From Pseudomonadota bacterium (GTDB lineage: Bacteria; Pseudomonadota; Alphaproteobacteria; Acetobacterales; Acetobacteraceae), in NCBI GenBank assembly GCA_021780935.1, contig JAJXXT010000122.1, forward strand, positions 62,001-126,000: DNA of 64,000 nt, in the 5' to 3' direction. Under the pieces are notes generated by a model. That model was not told the origin of the DNA. It ran no database searches and saw only the letters and a list, made by a program, of their open reading frames with translations. How positions within the stretch are numbered: position 1 is the stretch's first letter; every line of letters begins with the position of its first letter. Positions 53,408 through 61,517 of the stretch are shown here, piece by piece. The position numbers and the translations under genes were made by a program.

Positions 53408-53971
53408 ATGAACCGCCGAGTCTTTGCCGCCATGCTGCTCCCCGGCCTGCTGCTGGTGGCCGGCTGCACGCCGGGCGCCGATCTCAAGCCGCTCGCGGCG
53501 ACCCAGCCGGGCGTCTACCGGCTCGGCCCAGGCGATAAGATCCGCATGCTGACCTATGGCGAGGATGCGCTGTCCGAGATTTTCAGCGTCAACGCCGAGG
53601 GTAATATCTCCGTGCCGCTGCTCGGCAATGTGCGGGCAGGCGGGCTCACCACCGACCAGCTCGCGACCGAGGTCTCGCACATCCTGTCGCATCGCGACCT
53701 GATGAAGGGGGCGGTGATCGCGGTCGAAGTTGTCGCCTACCGTCCGATCTTTGTGCTCGGCGAGGTCAACAAGCCGGGGCCCTACCCGTACCAGCCCGGC
53801 ATGACGGCGCAGCAGGCGGCGGCGCTGGCCGGCGGCTACACCTACCGCGCCTTCAAGTCCTATGTGGAAGTGACGCGCAAGGAGAACGGGCACGAGGTGG
53901 AGGGCAAGCTGAGTCCGCTCGCGCCGGTGCTGCCGAATGACACGATCACGGTGTTACAGCGCTATTTCTGA
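53408..53971 (+). CDS. Wza-like polysaccharide export lipoprotein
   Basis: 187 aa with lipobox LLVAGC (Cys about 20) and GGGAG ribosome site. The poly-export domain reads YRLGPGDKIRMLTYGEDALS ... GNISVPLLGNVRAGGLTTDQLATEV, followed by one SLBB-type segment (IFVLGEVNKPGPYPYQPGMTAQQAAALAGG). It is shorter than E. coli Wza and lacks its C-terminal membrane helix, so it may form only the periplasmic ring, perhaps with the separate outer-membrane barrel at 33.6 kb. About 20 kb from the wzc-like gene. Confidence 0.88.
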   Translation: MNRRVFAAMLLPGLLLVAGCTPGADLKPLAATQPGVYRLGPGDKIRMLTYGEDALSEIFSVNAEGNISVPLLGNVRAGGLTTDQLATEVSHILSHRDLMKGAVIAVEVVAYRPIFVLGEVNKPGPYPYQPGMTAQQAAALAGGYTYRAFKSYVEVTRKENGHEVEGKLSPLAPVLPNDTITVLQRYF

Positions 53972-53984
53972 GAGGCCCGGCGGC

Positions 53985-54593
53985 CTACGCACGAACTGCC
54001 CGCCCCTCATAGAACCAGGTGTGGGTGGGCGGGCCGGGAATGGCACCCTGCTGCAACTGCGTGATGCGCAGCCCCGAATCCCCGATTAGCGTGTCGATGC
54101 GCCGGTTGAGATGGCAGCCGCCGGCGATGCAGCCCCAGGGTCGATTGAGCCGGTCCTGCCAGCGCGCCACGCGCGGGCTCGGAGCGCGCCCGTGCTCGAC
54201 GAACAGCAACGCGCCGCCGGGCCGCAGCACGCGATGCGCCTCGGCCAGCGCCCTTGCGGCATCGGGCACGGTGCAGAGGGTCCAGGTGGTGACGATGGTA
54301 TCGATGCTTGTATCCGCGAGCGGCAGGGCTTCGGCGGAGCCCTCGAGCAGCGTGACCGTCTGCCCGCCGACCCGGCGCCGCGCCATCGCCAGCAGTTCCG
54401 GCGAAGGATCGATGCCGATCACCTCGCGCACGGCCGGCCCGTAATGTGCGAGGTTGAGACCGGAGCCAATGCCAAGCTCCAGAACTCTGCCCTCCGCCGC
54501 CCCGGCGACACGCGCGCGATACGGCGTGGCGAGCCGGGCTTTCATCGCTGTGTCGAGCAGCAGCGGCAGCACGTGCCGCGCGTAGAAGCTCAC
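53985..54593 (-). CDS. Class I SAM-dependent methyltransferase
   Basis: 202 aa, GTG start at 54593 overlapping the DsbD stop (GTGA). SAM motif VLELGIGSGLNLAHYG, acidic strand VIGIDPSPELLAMARRR, and VTTWTLCTVPDAARALAEAHRVLRPGG, then a Cys/His-containing GCIAGGCHLNRRID. The general methyltransferase_11 type; related to proteins of the METTL7/phospholipid-methyltransferase-like group by the last motif. Substrate unknown; co-translated with DsbD. Confidence 0.82.
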   Translation of the reverse strand: MSFYARHVLPLLLDTAMKARLATPYRARVAGAAEGRVLELGIGSGLNLAHYGPAVREVIGIDPSPELLAMARRRVGGQTVTLLEGSAEALPLADTSIDTIVTTWTLCTVPDAARALAEAHRVLRPGGALLFVEHGRAPSPRVARWQDRLNRPWGCIAGGCHLNRRIDTLIGDSGLRITQLQQGAIPGPPTHTWFYEGRAVRA

Positions 54594-56653
54594 CGCGCGG
54601 CCTCCTGTTTCGCGCCAGCGCGGCGCAGCGCGTCCAGCACCGCACGCGCGCTCAGCAACTCCGGCAGCGCGATGCCGCGCGGCGCGCCCGGCCCGTAAAC
54701 CACATCGAGCGGTATGCCGAAGCGGCGGAACCGGGCGAGATACGCGCCGATCGCGGGGTTGGGACGCGTCCAATCCGCCTGCATCGCCACCAGATTCGGC
54801 GCACGCAGCCGGCCAGCGACCGGGTCCTGGTCCAGTACCGTGATCTCGTTGGCCTTGCAGGTCAGGCACCAGGCGGCGGTCACGTTGACGAACACGATCT
54901 TGTTCGCCGCGACTAGCGCCGAAATCGCCCGCGGATCGAATCGCCGCCACGCCGTGGCGCTGGATGCGACCGGGCGATAGAGGATCGGCGAGGCGAGCGC
55001 GACCAGCCCAGCGAGGACGGCGCCGGCAAGCCCCAAACGCGGTCGCCAGGCAAGCAGCGCCAGCAGCACGGCGAGGGCCGCGGCCGCGAGCAGGGCCGTG
55101 CGCATCCCCGCCTCGACCGACAGCACCCAGAGCAGCCAGGCGCTGGTGGCGAGCAGGCCGATACCGAACACGCGACGCAGCCAGACCATCCAGCGCCCCG
55201 GTCGCGGCAGGAAGGCGACGATGCCCGGCATGGCTGCGGCGGCCAGAAACGGCGCCGCCATGCCCAGCCCCATCGCCGCCAGGACACCGAGAATCTCCAC
55301 CGCGCCGTGGGTGAACGCAAAGCCGAGCGCGGTGCCGACGAAGGGTGCCGTGCAGGAGGAGGCGAGGATGGTCGCGAACGCGCCGGTGAGGAACGCCCCC
55401 CACAACCCGCCGGCGTTTGCGGTCGCAGGACCGGGTGTGGATAGTCCGCCGAATTCCAGCCTGTCGAACAGACTGGCGGCGAACAGCGTCGTCGCCAGCG
55501 CCATCGCGGCGAGGAACCACGGTGATTGGAACTGGATGCCCCATCCCACCGCCGCCCCGGCGGCCTTGAGCCCGGCAAGCATGGCCGCGAGCACAAGGAA
55601 CGAGATGACGATGCCGCCAGCCGAGGCCAGCAGCCGGGCGCGCGCCGCACGACGCTCAGCCCCCGCCTGGCGCAGCAGCGCCAGCAGCTTGAGCGAGATC
55701 ACCGGCAGCACGCAGGGCATCAGGTTCAGCACCAGCCCGCCCAGGAAGGCGATGGCGAGGATCGCCGCCCGCGAGGAGTCACCCGGCATCGGCAACGGCG
55801 CGCCGGCAACGGCAGTCGTGGTCAACAGCACCGCGCGGTGGCCATCCGCGAGCGTCAACCGCAGCGTTGGACCGACCAGCGCCGCCGGCTTAGCGCCGGG
55901 AACCGCGAGATGCAGCAGCGCTGTATGCCCGGAGCGGGTCAGAGCGACCTTCGGCGGCACCGGCGTGCTGGCGCCGTCGAGGAACAGATCGGGCATCGTA
56001 AAGGGCTTCGCGGCGGCGAGCCGGAGCGAGATCAGCGCCCCGGCTTTGCCGCCGACCATCGGCGAGACCACGGCGCGCTCGACACGAATGCCGGACGTGG
56101 CGGCGGGCACCGGCACGCGGGCACGGGCCGCGGCGATCAGCGCAGCCTCGGGGCCGGGCGTCCCGAGCCCCGCCGGCAAGTCGAGCGTGAGACGCGCGTG
56201 GATCGGCACACAGACCGCCTGGCAGGAGGCGTAGTCGATTGTTGCTTGCAGATGCAGCGGTTCGCCGGGATGCGCGAGCGTCACCGCGACCGGCAGAACC
56301 ACGCCGTTATCGTAGCCGAGGGTCAGCAGCCCATCGACCGGGGGCAGGCGATTCGGCGCCGGGAAGTCGATCCGTACCGACCGCAGATTGGTGGAGCCCT
56401 GCCACGACACGGTGGGCGGAATGCCGGCATCGCCGGGAGTCTTCCAATAGGTGTGCCAGCCCCTGGGCAGACGAATTTGGATCGCGGCATCGACCATCTC
56501 GGTGGCACCCGTGGCCTCGGTCGCGGCGATCAGCCTGGCAGCCCCCTTCGCCTGGCTGTCCCAGGGCCCGGCGGCGGCGCACGCCGCCCGGGAGAACGCG
56601 CCCTGCAACAGCAGGGCCGCGAGAAGCAGCGGCAGGACGTGCCGCAGCCGCAT
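54590..56653 (-). CDS. dsbD: Thiol:disulfide interchange protein DsbD-like (ScsB type)
   Basis: 687 aa from ATG 56653. A signal peptide (MRLRHVLPLLLAALLLQGAF) leads to an N-terminal periplasmic domain with CQAVCVPIHA; the central eight-helix part has Cys pairs in LNLMPCVLPVISLK and ASSCTAPFVGT; the C-terminal thioredoxin-like domain has WCLTCK. These three parts relay electrons from cytoplasmic thioredoxin to periplasmic partners. The long N-terminal domain is closer to ScsB than to classical DsbD. The protein continues the operon into the methyltransferase. Confidence 0.9.
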   Translation of the reverse strand: MRLRHVLPLLLAALLLQGAFSRAACAAAGPWDSQAKGAARLIAATEATGATEMVDAAIQIRLPRGWHTYWKTPGDAGIPPTVSWQGSTNLRSVRIDFPAPNRLPPVDGLLTLGYDNGVVLPVAVTLAHPGEPLHLQATIDYASCQAVCVPIHARLTLDLPAGLGTPGPEAALIAAARARVPVPAATSGIRVERAVVSPMVGGKAGALISLRLAAAKPFTMPDLFLDGASTPVPPKVALTRSGHTALLHLAVPGAKPAALVGPTLRLTLADGHRAVLLTTTAVAGAPLPMPGDSSRAAILAIAFLGGLVLNLMPCVLPVISLKLLALLRQAGAERRAARARLLASAGGIVISFLVLAAMLAGLKAAGAAVGWGIQFQSPWFLAAMALATTLFAASLFDRLEFGGLSTPGPATANAGGLWGAFLTGAFATILASSCTAPFVGTALGFAFTHGAVEILGVLAAMGLGMAAPFLAAAAMPGIVAFLPRPGRWMVWLRRVFGIGLLATSAWLLWVLSVEAGMRTALLAAAALAVLLALLAWRPRLGLAGAVLAGLVALASPILYRPVASSATAWRRFDPRAISALVAANKIVFVNVTAAWCLTCKANEITVLDQDPVAGRLRAPNLVAMQADWTRPNPAIGAYLARFRRFGIPLDVVYGPGAPRGIALPELLSARAVLDALRRAGAKQEAAR

Positions 56654-56859
56654 GGCGCCTGACCCATCACCGTGGAACCGCCGCAGCGGGCCGGCGGATT
56701 TTGCATAAAGCATTGATACGTCTGCCAAGTGAAATATCGAGGCCCAGCGGTTGCGACCATCGCGCCAGCCACCCCACAAGATAACGTCCCGGCGGCCGCT
56801 TTCCCAGCAGCCTGTTTGTGAAATCGTGGCGAGAAGTGCCCTCTGTCGTACACAACTAC

Positions 56860-57104
56860 CCGCAGCGGTGTTCCATCCGTCGATACCGGCATCGTTGCAT
56901 CGGTGCGCCGGTCGCGGCATCGGTGCGCCGGTCGCGCAGGGGCCGCGGGTCCATGCCGTTCCGGTCAGCCGCTCCGCTGCGCGGACGACCTTCCAGCACC
57001 AGGGCCAATGCCAGCATCCGCCCGACCGGCACTCCATGTCGGCATCTGCCCGCCACAGAGCGCAACGCCGCCGCCATGCGTTCCGTCCGGGTAACCTTCA
57101 CCAT
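56860..57104 (-). pseudogene. IS630-family transposase remnant (N-terminal part, frameshifted)
   Basis: Reading from the ATG at 57104, VKVTRTERMAAALR, then RMLALALVLEG, GMDPRPLRD match the helix-turn-helix N-terminus of IS630-type transposases (usual form R-x-LALALVLEG ... GMDRQTLRD). The match then breaks inside a 20-bp tandem duplication and resumes in another frame as HRCNDAGIDGW (usual HRYNAEGIDGL). Beyond that nothing is recognisable; the catalytic DDE part is absent. A dead fragment. Confidence 0.7.
56897..56936. repeat. Perfect tandem duplication of a 20-bp unit
   Basis: The unit GCATCGGTGCGCCGGTCGCG occurs at 56897-56916 and again at 56917-56936. As 20 is not a multiple of 3 it shifts the frame of the transposase remnant that contains it. 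Confidence 0.9.
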
Positions 57105-57321
57105 CGTCCCCGTCCGCTCCAACAAATTGATCAGGACAGATCGAATCAGGGCTCGCCATCAGGTGAACCCCTACCGCGTTTGGCTTTACCCGAATTCGCA
57201 TCAATGGCCACAGAACTCAGCAAATTTCTTGCATCGACGAAATGACCGGACGATTGAGGGGCGCGTATCCGATCATAAGAATGCGCAGTGCGCTTGTCTG
57301 GCGCATCAATTCGCATGTGAC

Positions 57322-57333
57322 ATAAATATTTAT
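57322..57333. repeat. AT-only palindrome at the end of the hydrogenase-like operon
   Basis: ATAAATATTTAT is a perfect 12-bp palindrome, 12 bp downstream of the small-subunit stop. In such GC-rich DNA it stands out. It could be part of a terminator or a junction scar; no GC-rich stem supports a standard terminator. Confidence 0.5.
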
Positions 57334-57345
57334 AACTAAGGACTA

Positions 57346-57972
57346 TTATTTTTTGCGCAAAAATTGTTTCAAATAATTGTCTAAACAATCACGATGCTGT
57401 TCAATAGTAGTTTTCGTTTTTGCGTTGCATGTTTTCAATCGCCCCAATTGACGTGAAAACCCACGCCGCGAAAGCAGGCCGATCAATCCCTTGAGCAAGG
57501 TAACGGGCGATGGCGGACAACCCGGAATTCTGAGATTGACCGGCAGCACTTTGTCCACCGCGCCGATACAGGCAGGGCTGCGGTCGAACATGCCGCCCGT
57601 GCAGGCGCAGTCGCCGACCGCGACGACGAATTTCGGGGCGGGCATGGCATCATAGGTCAGCCGAAGCGCTTGCTCCATGTTCAGGGCTACCGGCCCCGTG
57701 ACCATCAGCACGTCGGCGTGACGAGGCGAGGCGACGATCTTCAAGCCAAAACGCTCGAGATCGTGGAGTGCGTTGCTCAGCGCAATGATCTCGAGTTCAC
57801 AACCATTGCAGGAGCCGGCATCGACTTCACGGATCGCGAGCGACCGGCCGAGCTTGCGCCGTGCCTCGTCGTCGAGTTCCGCCACCAGTGCGGCCTTTTC
57901 ACCATCGGTGACGACAGGCGGCGGCTCGGTCAGCTTGCCTCGGACGAGGCTCTCGAGGAGGGTTCTGCGCAT
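57346..57972 (-). CDS. Hydrogenase-4/NuoB-like small subunit of an Ehr-type complex
   Basis: 208 aa. The [4Fe-4S] ligands are present: Cys55 and Cys58 (GSCNGCELE), Cys122 (VGDCACTGG) and Cys152 (IPGCPPSP), in the spacing of HyfI/HycG; SPRHADVLMVTGPV is also typical. Residues about 170-208 form an unusual Lys-rich tail (RLKTCNAKTKTTIEQHR ...) encoded by AT-rich DNA unlike the rest. The ATG at 57972 overlaps the large-subunit stop by one base (TAATG). It sits in the peripheral arm and passes electrons to the large-subunit site; the partner redox reaction is unknown. Confidence 0.87.
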   Translation of the reverse strand: MRRTLLESLVRGKLTEPPPVVTDGEKAALVAELDDEARRKLGRSLAIREVDAGSCNGCELEIIALSNALHDLERFGLKIVASPRHADVLMVTGPVALNMEQALRLTYDAMPAPKFVVAVGDCACTGGMFDRSPACIGAVDKVLPVNLRIPGCPPSPVTLLKGLIGLLSRRGFSRQLGRLKTCNAKTKTTIEQHRDCLDNYLKQFLRKK

Positions 57973-59405
57973 TACAGGTCGCACCCAGAATAGGCCGCGT
58001 TGAAGGATTTGTTGCAGAGTGGGAAGTCGGCAACGATGTTGCCTTCGATCGCGGCTTCCAGGGCAGGCCATAAGAACCACGATGGGTCACGGAGGAACGC
58101 ATCCTCGACCAGACCATCCCGCAGGCGGACATGGGCAAAGATGTCGCCGCGAAATCCTTCTACCAGGGCATTGCCACTGGATGTGGCTGTATTCCGCGGC
58201 AACTCGCATGAAAGATCGCCCTCAGGCATATCCTCCAACAACGTGAGGATAAGGCCGCAACTCTGCCGAATTTCCGCAATCCGTACCCGCACGCGGGCAT
58301 CGACGTCACCTGTGATGAGGCTGGGCACCCCGAGCGTCAGGCGGTCGTACGGCGGATAGGCCATGGCCCGCCGAGCATCGAAATCCTGCCCGGCAGCGCG
58401 GCCGACATACCCACCACAGCCCAGGCGCTTCGCCAGAGCGGAATGAAGTCGCCCAGTGCTTACCACCCGATCCTGCAAGGATGCCGTGTTGTCGTAGAGC
58501 TCGACGAGGCGCTCGAAGCGATCAGCGTATTCAGCAATGGCGGCGCGCAACACACCGGCGTCCTTGCCAACAAGATCCGTGGAAACGCCGCCGGGTACGA
58601 TACGGTCCATCATCAACCGGTGGCCAAAACATCCCTGAGCCAGGCGCAACACGCGCTCGCGCAAAACCGCGGCATGGGCGTTGAGCAACGGGAAGCCGGC
58701 ATCGTTGCAGATCGCGCCGAAATCGCCCCAGTGATTGGTGAGGCGCTCAAGTTCTGCCATGATTCCGCGCAAGGCAACGGCGCGCGGTGGCACATCGACC
58801 CCGAGCGCCATTTCGACGGCTTGCGAGAAAGCGTAGGCATAGGCAACGGTGGTATCGCCCGAAATCCGCCCGGCCAGTCGGGTGGCATGGTCTGGCGGGG
58901 CACCGCGCATCAGGTCCAGCGTGCCCTTGTGGGCATAGCCAAGCCGCACCTCCAGCCTGACGATGGTCTCGCCGTTCACCGAAAACCGAAAATGCCCCGG
59001 TTCGATCGTGCCGGCATGAACGGGGCCGACTGCAAGCTGGTGCACACCGCTGCCGATGGCCGGACGGAACCGATAGGGCGCGTCATGATTGAGCCACGGA
59101 CGCGGATCGGGCAATCCATCGGCGACCAGCCCGTGCTGATCCTGCAGGGCGCGCTCCAGCAGAATGGCACCTGGATGATGCGCGCCGACCGAAGGATAAC
59201 GAAGGTCGGCAACAGGAAGGCTGATCACCGAAACCGCGGCGCGATCTGAATGGCGTTTTGCCATGTGAACAACATTGCCCTCGGCACCACGCTCCGCCCA
59301 AAGACCTACGAACACCGCGCTGCCCTCCGCGACCTCTATCGCAGCTTCAGCCCAATGCGCGCGATCCACCCGTTGCATCGCCTCAGCCGAGTTGGGTCGC
59401 GACAT
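57972..59405 (-). CDS. Hydrogenase-like large subunit without NiFe ligands (Ehr-type)
   Basis: 477 aa from ATG 59405 (ATG 59378 is possible and would avoid a 23-bp overlap). Residues 1 to about 110 are a NuoC-like domain; the rest is HyfG/NuoD-like (QLAVGPVHAGTIEPGHFRF, GYAHKGTLDLM, MAELERLTNHWGD). In NiFe enzymes the first ligand pair is R-x-C-G-x-C; here it is RISGDT (residues 180-185; Ser182, Thr185). The second, D-P-C-x2-C near the C-terminus, is N-A-A-Y-S-G (Ala471, Gly474). No metal site can form, so this is not a hydrogenase. It fits the energy-converting hydrogenase-related (Ehr) family, between group 4 hydrogenases and complex I. Confidence 0.88.
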   Translation of the reverse strand: MSRPNSAEAMQRVDRAHWAEAAIEVAEGSAVFVGLWAERGAEGNVVHMAKRHSDRAAVSVISLPVADLRYPSVGAHHPGAILLERALQDQHGLVADGLPDPRPWLNHDAPYRFRPAIGSGVHQLAVGPVHAGTIEPGHFRFSVNGETIVRLEVRLGYAHKGTLDLMRGAPPDHATRLAGRISGDTTVAYAYAFSQAVEMALGVDVPPRAVALRGIMAELERLTNHWGDFGAICNDAGFPLLNAHAAVLRERVLRLAQGCFGHRLMMDRIVPGGVSTDLVGKDAGVLRAAIAEYADRFERLVELYDNTASLQDRVVSTGRLHSALAKRLGCGGYVGRAAGQDFDARRAMAYPPYDRLTLGVPSLITGDVDARVRVRIAEIRQSCGLILTLLEDMPEGDLSCELPRNTATSSGNALVEGFRGDIFAHVRLRDGLVEDAFLRDPSWFLWPALEAAIEGNIVADFPLCNKSFNAAYSGCDL

Positions 59406-60831
59406 GGGAGAACCATACGTAGAGGAAGCCGGGCATCACGATCCCGATTGCGAGAACGATCCCCAAATGGAGGAAAATCGGCACCGATGACGCCGTGATC
59501 GAATGCGCCCCCGGACTTGCTTCGCCAAAGCAGAGCCCGGTCATCCGCAGGAGCAACGCACCGAAGGCAAGCAGAATCCCGAGCCCGAGCAGAACGGCGA
59601 GGACCGGTGCGCGCGCGAATGTCGAGGTAATCAGCAGGAATTCCGACGTAAAAATCCCGAACGGAGGCAGACCGGCGATCGCTGCGACACCGGCAGCCAG
59701 GGTCCAGCCAAGCAGCGGGTGGCTTGCCGTCAATCCCCGGATCTCTGCGATTTTCTGCGTGCCCTTCGCCTGGGCGACATGGCCGACCGAGAAAAAAATC
59801 GCCGATTTGGTAAGGCTGTGCATCATCATCTGCAGCAGGCCGGCGATGTTGCCCAGCGGCCCGCCAATTCCAAACGAAAACGCAATGATTCCCATATGCT
59901 CGATCGAGGAATAGGCAAACATCCGTTTGATGTCGCGCCGCCGATAAAGCATGATGGCCGCAAAGAACAGCGACAGTAACCCGATCGCCTCCATCAGCAC
60001 GCCAGGTGCGACCGAGGCCCGGCTGGCAGAGAGCAAGACCTTGAACCGCAGAATGGCGTAGAGCGCGACATTGAGCAGCAGGCCGGAAAGCACCGCGGAA
60101 ATCGGCGTCGGCCCCTCGGCATGGGCATCCGGCAGCCAAGCATGCATGGGGACCAGACCCGCCTTGGTACCATAGCCGATCAGCAGAAAGATGAACCCGA
60201 CGTCGAGCATCGCCGGATCGAGGCTCGCGGCGTGGCGCAGCAGCCGTGTCCACTGCATCGCCGCCATGCCGGTACCCAGCACCGGCTTCGCGGCGAGGTA
60301 GACCATGATGGTGCCGAACAGGGCCAGCGCGATACCGACACTGCCTAGGATGAGATATTTCCAGGATGCCTCGATCGAGGCCGGCGTGCGGTAGACACCC
60401 ACCATCATGACGGTCGAGAGCGTCGCCAGTTCGACGCCGAACCACATCAGGCCTAGATTGTCGGTGATCAGCGCGAGATTCATTCCCAGCATCATCACCT
60501 GGTACATCGCATGGTAGAATCGGAGATACCGCGGCGTCAGACGTCCTGTTTCCATCTCGTGGGCGATGTAGCTCGCGCTGAACATGCTGGTGGTAAGCCC
60601 GACGAAGCCATTGAGAAGCAGGAAAACGATGTTCAGATCGTCGATCAGGAATAACTGTGTCGGTGCGGGTCGGTCGACGAGCAGGCATGCCGAAGCGCTC
60701 ACCGTCAGCAGGCTCGCCAGAATGTTGAGCCGTGCGGCCAGCCGCCAGCCCGGCACCGCCGCGATGACCACCGCAGCCAGGGCAGGAATGACCAGGGTGC
60801 CGATCATCGCATCAGCTGCGAATCCGGTCAT
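59383..60831 (-). CDS. hyfF: HyfF-like antiporter-type membrane subunit
   Basis: 482 aa, about 14 helices, proton-conducting transporter (NuoL/M/N) family. TM7-type motif GYGTKAGLVPMHAWLPDAHAEGP with its Lys, GPTPISAVLSGLLLNVALYA (Asn where HyfB has Lys), AYSSIEHMGIIAFSFGIGG and HSLTKSAIFFSVGHVAQA. It pumps ions in the membrane arm. It overlaps hyfE by 4 bp and the large-subunit gene by up to 23 bp. Confidence 0.9.
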   Translation of the reverse strand: MTGFAADAMIGTLVIPALAAVVIAAVPGWRLAARLNILASLLTVSASACLLVDRPAPTQLFLIDDLNIVFLLLNGFVGLTTSMFSASYIAHEMETGRLTPRYLRFYHAMYQVMMLGMNLALITDNLGLMWFGVELATLSTVMMVGVYRTPASIEASWKYLILGSVGIALALFGTIMVYLAAKPVLGTGMAAMQWTRLLRHAASLDPAMLDVGFIFLLIGYGTKAGLVPMHAWLPDAHAEGPTPISAVLSGLLLNVALYAILRFKVLLSASRASVAPGVLMEAIGLLSLFFAAIMLYRRRDIKRMFAYSSIEHMGIIAFSFGIGGPLGNIAGLLQMMMHSLTKSAIFFSVGHVAQAKGTQKIAEIRGLTASHPLLGWTLAAGVAAIAGLPPFGIFTSEFLLITSTFARAPVLAVLLGLGILLAFGALLLRMTGLCFGEASPGAHSITASSVPIFLHLGIVLAIGIVMPGFLYVWFSHVATQLG

Positions 60832-61517
60832 TGCAACTCTCCGCGGAATGCATCGAGCGCCGTACTGTCCACCGTGTCGAACCGCTCGCGGATGCGGAAC
60901 AGGAACACGCCGATCACAATGAAGGCGATCAGGATCGAAAAGGTGACACTGATTTCCACCACCAGCGGCATGCCCTGGGCGCCGGAAGCAGCAAGGATCA
61001 AGCCGTTCTCCAGCGACATGAAACCGGCGATCTGGCTGACCGCGTTGCGCCGCGTCACCATCATCAGCATCCCGAGCAAAATGACGGAAAGGGCGAGCGC
61101 GACATCCTCACGCGCCAACGCATCGGCGCGGGCGGCCGTGCGCAGCATGACCAGCATCGACAACGCCACCAGCCCGATCCCTGCCAGCATCGTCAGGCTG
61201 ATACCGCCAATCGTCTCGACCTCGCGCCGGATGCCGAGCCGGTCGACGAGCCGATGCAGCGCGACTGGGATCACGATCGCCTTGAAACCGAGCGCCAGGG
61301 CCGCCGTCACGTAGAGCCCGGATGCATCCTGAATATAGGCCTGCCAACCGACCGCGAGCCCGAGCAGCGCCGAGTGCAGCGCCAGCACGTTGATCAACGC
61401 AGGCAACCGGTCCTGATACAGCATCATGAAGCTGATCAGCACGAGGCTGCCCGCGAGCACATTGGCAACGCCGAGCGTCGTGGTGGGCGACGTGAGGTCA
61501 GCGAGTGAACCGGTCAT
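60828..61517 (-). CDS. hyfE: HyfE-like membrane subunit
   Basis: 229 aa from ATG 61517, which overlaps the hyfC stop (ATGA). About seven helices; the end resembles NuoK/MnhC: ISQIAGFMSLENGLILAASG, then VVEISVTFSILIAFIVIGVF with the conserved Glu residues in the membrane. Small membrane-arm subunit of Hyf/Ehr complexes, with NuoK-like role in ion transfer. Confidence 0.88.
   Translation of the reverse strand: MTGSLADLTSPTTTLGVANVLAGSLVLISFMMLYQDRLPALINVLALHSALLGLAVGWQAYIQDASGLYVTAALALGFKAIVIPVALHRLVDRLGIRREVETIGGISLTMLAGIGLVALSMLVMLRTAARADALAREDVALALSVILLGMLMMVTRRNAVSQIAGFMSLENGLILAASGAQGMPLVVEISVTFSILIAFIVIGVFLFRIRERFDTVDSTALDAFRGELQ

Larger units (their letters stand above)
56654..57345. 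other. 692-bp gene-free scar between dsbD and the hydrogenase-like operon
   Basis: No intact gene is supported on either strand. It holds a degraded IS630-type transposase start, a 20-bp tandem duplication, and from about 57200 a clear fall in GC content that reaches an AT-only palindrome (57322-57333) next to the end of the hydrogenase-like small-subunit gene. The dsbD promoter should lie in the first 100 bp. Confidence 0.7.

Noticed and set aside
56897..56936. CRISPR-like direct repeats
   Set aside because: Only two copies, directly adjacent with no spacer.
56751..57339. Plus-strand frames of 164-173 codons in the scar region
   Set aside because: Arg/Pro-rich translations without domains; the only protein similarity in the region is on the minus strand.
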